Below are positions 60,201 to 64,000 of a stretch of DNA of 64,000 bases, in pieces. Under the pieces are notes generated by a model, which saw only the letters and a list, made by a program, of their open reading frames with translations, did no database searches and was not told the DNA's origin. Source of the stretch: Pontibacter pamirensis (GTDB lineage: Bacteria; Bacteroidota; Bacteroidia; Cytophagales; Hymenobacteraceae); contig NZ_SSNI01000025.1 in the NCBI RefSeq assembly GCF_010015475.1, positions 24,879-88,878 on the forward strand. The letters are read 5' to 3'. Position 1 is the first letter of the stretch, and each line of letters starts with the position of its first letter. Position numbers and translations under genes: made by a program.

Positions 60201-61124
60201 GAGAAACCGACCACCCGCTACACGCTGGGTGATGAGCGCTCCCAGAAAGTACCGGTTCAGTTGCGGGAGAACATTATTTATGACGGGAAAGTAAACGTGC
60301 AGCAGGGAGTTTTTGAGACAGCCTTTGTGGTACCTAAAGACATTGCCTATCACTATGGTGCAGGCAAAATCATGCTCTATGCCAGCAACAGTTCTTCTGA
60401 TGCCATGGGTGCAAATCAATCCATCGTGATAGGCGGTACGGCAAAGGATGTTCCTGCTGACAATGTTCCGCCTACAGTAAAGCTGTTCATGGATGACGAG
60501 TCGTTTGTATTCGGTGGCCTTACCGGCAAGACCACCACCCTACTGGCAGATTTGTTTGATGACAACGGCATCAATACAGCAGGAATAGGCATTGGCCACG
60601 AGATAACGGCTGTTCTGGATGAGAACCGCGATAACGTGATAGTGCTGAACGACTACTATACCGCAGAGCAGAACAGCTATCAGAAAGGGAAAGTAAAGTA
60701 TACCCTTAAGGACTTAGATGCGGGTCTTCATTCCCTTCGCCTCAAGGCCTGGGACACGCATAATAACTCTTCGGAAGAATATATAGAGTTTTTTGTATCT
60801 AATGATGCCGGTGTTGCGTTAGAGCATGTGTTAAATTACCCAAACCCGTTTTCCACGAACACAACCTTTAAATTTGACCATAACAGAGCTGGTGAGAACC
60901 TTGACATTCAAATAGAGATTTACACCATTTCTGGTAAGTTGGTGAAAACGTTACAGACAACTGCCTATGCCAGCAAGGCACATGTGTCAGAATTAACTTG
61001 GAATGGCAGAGACCAATACAATGATATGCTGGCGCACGGCGTTTATGTCTATAGGATAAATGTCCGATCGCAGCAGGATGGCTCAAAAGCCTCAAAAATT
61101 GAGAAACTTGTAATTTTAAACTAG
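57252..61124 (+). CDS. porU: T9SS sortase PorU
   Basis: This 1290-residue protein has a signal peptide and a gingipain-type (C25) protease domain with the catalytic pair His796 (NYTGHGNEVSW) and Cys830 (FLTATCEFGRYDDP). An N-terminal beta-rich region precedes it, and the last 90 residues form a FlgD/CTD-like module beginning LNYPNPFSTNTTFKF. PorU cuts C-terminal signals from T9SS cargo at the cell surface and transfers the cargo to its anchor. It is followed 48 bases later by porV, its partner. It is slightly longer than P. gingivalis PorU (about 1160). Confidence 0.96.
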   Translation: MWMWPPRWVYVCTLLLLSLLTVAAQAQTSATTVTLQWQGQATVLPTRSASGKVPTFAGASLDPVEGLPYYRLQLPGANTRNLTLTETAYQLFSDAEQKLFGNYLFPAEPQVLINSAIQHKQPVSLVSILPIRRNPGSNQLEKLVSFSYTYTAEETNTTFASTAATSGTGSFAGTSVLSSGEWYKLAVTASGIHKIDKNVLQELGISTQSIDPRKIQVYGNGGGMLPQPNSSVRPDDLQENAIMVAGEADGRFDDADYVLFYAQGPHTWNYKAAEEQFEHTYNVYSDTAFYFLRVNHTTGARIGSRGQTAGATQTISTYDERLFYEKDLKNMVYSGREWYGEEFSSFNASREFSFAVSDVVPNSTVKLTAFLMANSPANSSFSLQLNGQNLGTQSITSRGTYNYHPEGTNSIKTYSINQQALGNATDYKVNFNFSTGGSSTSLGYLNYLELNYERQLKLYGAQTSFRSVASIGAPVSNFTIAEAPAGTTVWDVTNPLLPVLQEISNGSFSAPTDELREFVVFQGNSITSKPIAAGKVANQNLHGVNTNGALDFVIVAHPDFLQEANRLAAHRAQHSNMQVQVFTPAQIYNEFSSGAQDVTAIRDFMRMVHSRSSKSGDDIIYLLLFGDASYDYKNRIRNNTNFVPVYESRESLHPITSYSSEDYFGFLDEEEGEWAENTSGDHLLDIGIGRLPVKTIAEAATMVDKIMAYDSPAHFGKWRSQVTFVSDDGDFNEHQNDAEHLANYVESTFPVYQPNKIYLDLYPQQAVANGQQVPEASSAIDKAVEQGSLIINYTGHGNEVSWTAEQILTMQQINSWKNKDNLAFFLTATCEFGRYDDPARASGAEVALLHEEGGAIGLVTTTRPVYSNGNRVLNRNFFKNAFTTLGNRMPRLGDLVLHTKNNSITDNISGSTGVNNRNFSLLSDPSLQLAYPQLQAQITSINGSQDATDTLKALSKTTLKGQITTSAGSIAANFNGDLRLTVYEKPTTRYTLGDERSQKVPVQLRENIIYDGKVNVQQGVFETAFVVPKDIAYHYGAGKIMLYASNSSSDAMGANQSIVIGGTAKDVPADNVPPTVKLFMDDESFVFGGLTGKTTTLLADLFDDNGINTAGIGIGHEITAVLDENRDNVIVLNDYYTAEQNSYQKGKVKYTLKDLDAGLHSLRLKAWDTHNNSSEEYIEFFVSNDAGVALEHVLNYPNPFSTNTTFKFDHNRAGENLDIQIEIYTISGKLVKTLQTTAYASKAHVSELTWNGRDQYNDMLAHGVYVYRINVRSQQDGSKASKIEKLVILN

Positions 61125-61143
61125 TATAGTAACCTATAATATC

Positions 61144-61151
61144 TATATTTG
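61144..61151 (+). promoter_or_regulatory. -7 element TATATTTG before porV
   Basis: The same octamer as before porU lies 21 bases before the porV ATG, so porV can probably be transcribed on its own. Confidence 0.55.
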
Positions 61152-61172
61152 ACGTAGCTATTTACCCTTCAT

Positions 61173-62288
61173 ATGTATAACAAAAGTCAGATTTTTAAGG
61201 CTACAGCATTTGCGCTTGCCTTGTTTACAGCTCCTGCTGCCTTTGCGCAGATTACTACCGGAGGAAATGTGAGCGCAGTAACCACTGCTGTACCTATCCT
61301 TACTGTTGGCCCTGATTCACGGTCTGCAGCCTTAGGAGATGCCGGTGTAGCTTTGTCACCAGACGCAAACGCGTCCTACTGGAATCCAGCCAAGCTCGGC
61401 TTTGTTCAGAACGACCTCAGCGTTGCTTTCTCCTACTCTCCCTGGTTGAGCAATATCGTGGATGACATGTCGCTGAACTACCTTTCTGGCTATAAGAGGC
61501 TGAACGAAACATCGGCTTTGTCTGTGTCACTAATGTACTTTGACTTAGGCGAAATACAGTTTATTGATGCAAACCAGAACCCGCTGCAGAATTATAACCC
61601 GAAAGAGTATGCTGTGGCGGTGAGTTACGGGCAAGCCCTGAGCGAATATTTTAGTGTTGGTGTAACCGGTCGTTTTATTCACTCTAACCTTGCCGGTGAT
61701 GTGAATGTGAGCGGAAGCAACACGGAGTCTCAACCCGGTAATACAGCTGCCGTAGATGTAGGGGTATACTATAACAGAGATCTCAACCAGAACCTGAACC
61801 TCGGTTTGGCTGCCAACATTTCGAACATAGGCGGTAAAATAGCTTATTCTGAAAATGAAGATAAAAGCTTTTTGCCCACTAACCTGAAAGTAGGTACAGC
61901 GTTAACCTATAACCTGGATGCTTATAACACGCTTACATTGGCTGTTGATGCAAATAAACTGTTAGTACCCTCACCAGGGGCTGATTCAGACCAGAGTGTG
62001 GTAAGCGGCATCTTCTCTTCGTTTGCAGATGCCGAGGGAGGCGCAAGCGAAGAGTTAAAAGAAGTAAACATTTCGACAGGTTTGGAGTACTGGTATAACC
62101 AGCTGTTTGCTGCCCGCGTCGGTTATTTTTATGAGAACCCAGATAAAGGTGGAAGGCAGTACTTTTCGACCGGCATAGGGATACGCTACCAGAAATTCGG
62201 CTTAGATGGAGCATACCTCATCCCGAGCGATGAAAACAATCCGTTGGCAGATACCTGGCGGTTCACGCTGGTTCTAAACCTTGAGTAA
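61173..62288 (+). CDS. porV: T9SS outer-membrane protein PorV
   Basis: The 371-residue protein has a signal peptide (KATAFALALFTAPAAFAQIT) and the PorV/PorQ opening VPILTVGPDSRSAALGDAGV followed by SPDANASYWNPAKLGF. It is a FadL-like beta barrel ending DTWRFTLVLNLE. PorV binds the SprA pore, receives emerging cargo and hands it to PorU. Length and end motif are standard. Confidence 0.96.
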   Translation: MYNKSQIFKATAFALALFTAPAAFAQITTGGNVSAVTTAVPILTVGPDSRSAALGDAGVALSPDANASYWNPAKLGFVQNDLSVAFSYSPWLSNIVDDMSLNYLSGYKRLNETSALSVSLMYFDLGEIQFIDANQNPLQNYNPKEYAVAVSYGQALSEYFSVGVTGRFIHSNLAGDVNVSGSNTESQPGNTAAVDVGVYYNRDLNQNLNLGLAANISNIGGKIAYSENEDKSFLPTNLKVGTALTYNLDAYNTLTLAVDANKLLVPSPGADSDQSVVSGIFSSFADAEGGASEELKEVNISTGLEYWYNQLFAARVGYFYENPDKGGRQYFSTGIGIRYQKFGLDGAYLIPSDENNPLADTWRFTLVLNLE

Positions 62289-62305
62289 TAATTAAACAGT
62301 AAAGA

Positions 62306-63595
62306 ATGCTTGATAGAACAAAAGCACCAGAAACATATGAAATAGATGCCATTACGCTTCAGGTAGCAGAAGTTACTAACTTAAGTAATGGAGCGCGCAT
62401 GCATGTTATCAAAAGCGAAACCCAGCCTGTTGTCAGGCTGGATTTTGTTTTTAAGGCCGGCAAGTGGTTCGAAAACAAAACAGGAGTGTCTGACCTGGCA
62501 GCGAAAATGCTGCTGGAGGGCAGCCTGAACCACTCAGCTAAGCAAATAGCAGATAAAATTGCTTTTTACGGCGCATCTTTCGATAATAACCACGGCTACG
62601 ACCGCACGGAGTTCACACTCTATTGCTTGGCAAAGTATGTAGAGGAGTTGCTGCCGCTTGTACTGGACGTACTACAGAATCCGGTATTTCCGGAAGAAGA
62701 GTATAACCTGTTGAAAAAGCGCACCATACAGAACATTAAGGTGCAGCGCCAAAAGAACAGCTACTTAGCAACTCACAGCTTTACAAAGCAACTGTTCGGA
62801 GAGCAACATCCTTATGTTTTTGGTTTCGATGAAGAAGATCTGGAAAGCCTGACAAAGGAAGGCCTACAGCAATTTTATAAGAGCCGGTACATCACGCAGG
62901 AACTGGAAGTATTTGCCTGTGGCGCTATTGATGACACGATGCAACGATACCTAGAGCGTGAAATTCAGCACCTAAGCATTCAGCCTTCCAAAGCTTCTTA
63001 TACCTCCTCTCAGAAAGAAGAAACGGCTAAAGCTACTGAGAAGACTAATCTGGTATTTGTAGAAGATAGTTTGCAGTCATCTATCCGCATGGGTAAGCTT
63101 TTTCCGCATATCAGCCATAGCGATCATTTACAGCTACTCGTCCTGAATGAGGTATTTGGCGGCTACTTTGGTTCAAGATTAATGCGTAACATCAGGGAGG
63201 ATAAAGGATATACCTATGGTATATATTCCGTGATATCACCCAAAGAACAGAACAGCCTCTTCTATATTGGGACTGATGTAGGCTATGCAGTTACAGATAA
63301 TACCATAGAAGAGATAGTAAAAGAGATAAAAATCCTACAGCAGGAAGAGATACCGGAAGAGGAGTTAAGCACTGTGAAGAATTACATGCTGGGGAAATTT
63401 CTCAACGACATCAATACGATATTCGACCAGTGCGACCGTTACAAGCGCATTGTATTGTATGACCTCCCACAGAATTACTATAACAACTTCGTCACTACTA
63501 TCAGAACAGCGACATCTGCCGAACTTCTCAAACTGGCAAATCAATATTTGCTGGAAGAGGATTTATATACTGCGGTTGCTGGTAGAAAGAGTTAG
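62306..63595 (+). CDS. M16-family (pitrilysin) protein without catalytic zinc motif
   Basis: The 429-residue protein has the M16 fold: FVFKAGKWFENKTGVSDLAA and AFYGASFDNNHGYDRTEFTL in the first half, RLMRNIREDKGYTYGIYSVI in the second. The zinc motif HxxEH should come after the first Gly-Val; here that place reads DLAAKMLLEG, with no His. The Arg/Tyr pair of the second half is kept. This fits the non-catalytic partner of a two-chain M16B protease, but no catalytic partner is in the window. It has no signal peptide and begins 18 bases after porV. Confidence 0.85.
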   Translation: MLDRTKAPETYEIDAITLQVAEVTNLSNGARMHVIKSETQPVVRLDFVFKAGKWFENKTGVSDLAAKMLLEGSLNHSAKQIADKIAFYGASFDNNHGYDRTEFTLYCLAKYVEELLPLVLDVLQNPVFPEEEYNLLKKRTIQNIKVQRQKNSYLATHSFTKQLFGEQHPYVFGFDEEDLESLTKEGLQQFYKSRYITQELEVFACGAIDDTMQRYLEREIQHLSIQPSKASYTSSQKEETAKATEKTNLVFVEDSLQSSIRMGKLFPHISHSDHLQLLVLNEVFGGYFGSRLMRNIREDKGYTYGIYSVISPKEQNSLFYIGTDVGYAVTDNTIEEIVKEIKILQQEEIPEEELSTVKNYMLGKFLNDINTIFDQCDRYKRIVLYDLPQNYYNNFVTTIRTATSAELLKLANQYLLEEDLYTAVAGRKS

Positions 63596-63608
63596 CTAAT
63601 GCAAATAT

Positions 63609-63660
63609 CTTACAAACAGAGAAGCCCCGACTATGTAGTTGGGGCTTCTCTGTTTGTAGG
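63609..63660 (+). terminator. Terminator after the M16-like gene
   Basis: An 18-20-bp stem (TACAAACAGAGAAGCCCC at 63611-63628 with 63641-63658) begins 16 bases past the stop and ends the porU-porV-M16 cluster. Confidence 0.85.
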
Positions 63661-63890
63661 CAGTAACCCCTAACGTTACCAATACCCGTACTAATAGGTA
63701 GAGAACCTGTCCCTGCAATGGCTTCTGTATGATATAAAGGTGGCTGATATTTTTAGGAAGATTTATCCTGCTTACCTTTAATCCTGAGTATCCTGCCCCA
63801 AGACATACCCACGGCTGCCGCCCGGCATGGGTGCCAAGGCACAGCGCATGCCCGTCCTGCTGCGGCAAGCAAGGTTAGTATTCCTCAAAC
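63661..63890. other. Intergenic region before the rRNA operon end
   Basis: Contains an imperfect long hairpin (63816-63867) built of TGCCGC/GCGGCA, GGCATG/CATGCC and GTGCC/GGCAC pairs around AA. No gene-like frame is found; the 90-codon minus-strand frame here overlaps hairpins and looks random. Confidence 0.4.
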
Positions 63891-63896
63891 ACAAGA

Positions 63897-63931
63897 ACGC
63901 CCCCTGCTATCTCTAACAGGGGGCGTCTTTT
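63897..63931 (-). terminator. Terminator after the 5S rRNA
   Basis: ACGCCCCCTG (63897-63906) is exactly complementary to CAGGGGGCGT (63917-63926), loop of 10. It lies about 15 bases past the 3' end of the 5S rRNA on the minus strand. Confidence 0.75.
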
Positions 63932-63939
63932 TGTAGGGT

Positions 63940-64000
63940 TGGCGGCCACCTACTCTCCCGGGTGTGACCCCAGTACCATCGGCGCGTCCGGGCTTAACTT
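63940..64000 (-). rRNA. rrf: 5S ribosomal RNA, 3' part
   Basis: On the minus strand this reads AAGTTAAGCCCGGACGCGCC then GATGGTACTGGGGTCACACC and GGGAGAGTAGGTGGCCGCCA. The segments GATGGTACTG and GGGAGAGTAGG are the conserved 3' half of bacterial 5S rRNA. The gene runs off the right edge, so only about 60 of some 110-120 bases are here. The exact 3' end near 63940 is estimated. Confidence 0.9.

Noticed and set aside
63596..63868. 90-codon minus-strand frame before the 5S rRNA
   Set aside because: It runs through two hairpins and the M16 gene's terminator, and has no protein-like pattern.
1..64000. CRISPR array, prophage or insertion sequence
   Set aside because: No regularly spaced direct repeats, transposase, integrase or phage structural genes were seen in any region.

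Overview
The window is about 64 kb of chromosome from a member of the Bacteroidota, most likely order Cytophagales and perhaps close to Pontibacter/Hymenobacter (inferred from gene content only; no search was run). The main evidence is three type IX secretion (T9SS) genes (sprA, porU, porV), the order malic enzyme-ruvA-sprA-gcvH, Bacteroidota-only families such as the DUF4292 lipoprotein, and many promoters with the Bacteroidota -7 element TAnnTTTG. Coding density is high, GC looks close to 50%, and most genes are housekeeping. I see no prophage, insertion sequence, CRISPR array or tRNA.

Layout. 1-3148: 5' part of an AbgT-family transporter, an LD-carboxypeptidase, an antitoxin next to a broken ParE/RelE toxin, and an endonuclease III homologue. 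3396-5254: an MBL-fold hydrolase, a YjdF-like membrane protein and a 46-residue lipoprotein. 5373-9511: two tandem glycine-zipper/OmpA lipoproteins, accD and a class I aldolase. 10005-12372: a SnoaL-like protein, an AraC-type regulator, a putative 26-residue microprotein and a lipoprotein. 12544-16369: an M28 peptidase, cysS and a membrane-anchored endonuclease/phosphatase-fold protein. 16638-21574: the rimP-nusA-infB operon behind a terminator-like leader. 21638-22098: a gene-free, strongly structured stretch. 22104-31054: a secreted basic protein, mscL, an enoyl-CoA hydratase, a flippase, dut, a nucleotidyltransferase, a TPR protein, a DUF4292 lipoprotein and an EnvC-like protein. 31173-31305: a compact promoter/17-codon ORF/terminator unit. 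31860-35341: two tandem tatA genes, gatA and an MltD-like transglycosylase. 35602-46512: malic enzyme, ruvA, the 2397-residue sprA, gcvH and a VanZ-like protein. 46599-57138: an M28 peptidase, yicC, purQ, a serine hydrolase, a large propeller/barrel protein, an FAD oxidoreductase, an MBL hydrolase, pssA and purS. 57252-63595: porU, porV and an M16-family pseudoprotease. The window ends inside a 5S rRNA gene on the minus strand.

How the genes work together. SprA is the outer-membrane translocon of T9SS, PorV shuttles cargo from it, and PorU is the sortase that removes C-terminal signals and attaches cargo to the surface. A second theme is the cell envelope: two OmpA-like peptidoglycan-binding lipoproteins, an EnvC-type hydrolase activator, MltD, LD-carboxypeptidase, a flippase and PssA. 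rimP-nusA-infB and gatA serve translation and transcription; purS and purQ are two split subunits of FGAM synthase.

The least ordinary material is between genes: very short promoter-ORF-terminator units, a 31-bp perfect inverted repeat, a junction-like folded region after infB, and hairpins placed directly behind promoters. Several envelope proteins also keep an enzyme fold but lack its catalytic residues (EnvC-like, M16-like, peptidase-MA-like).
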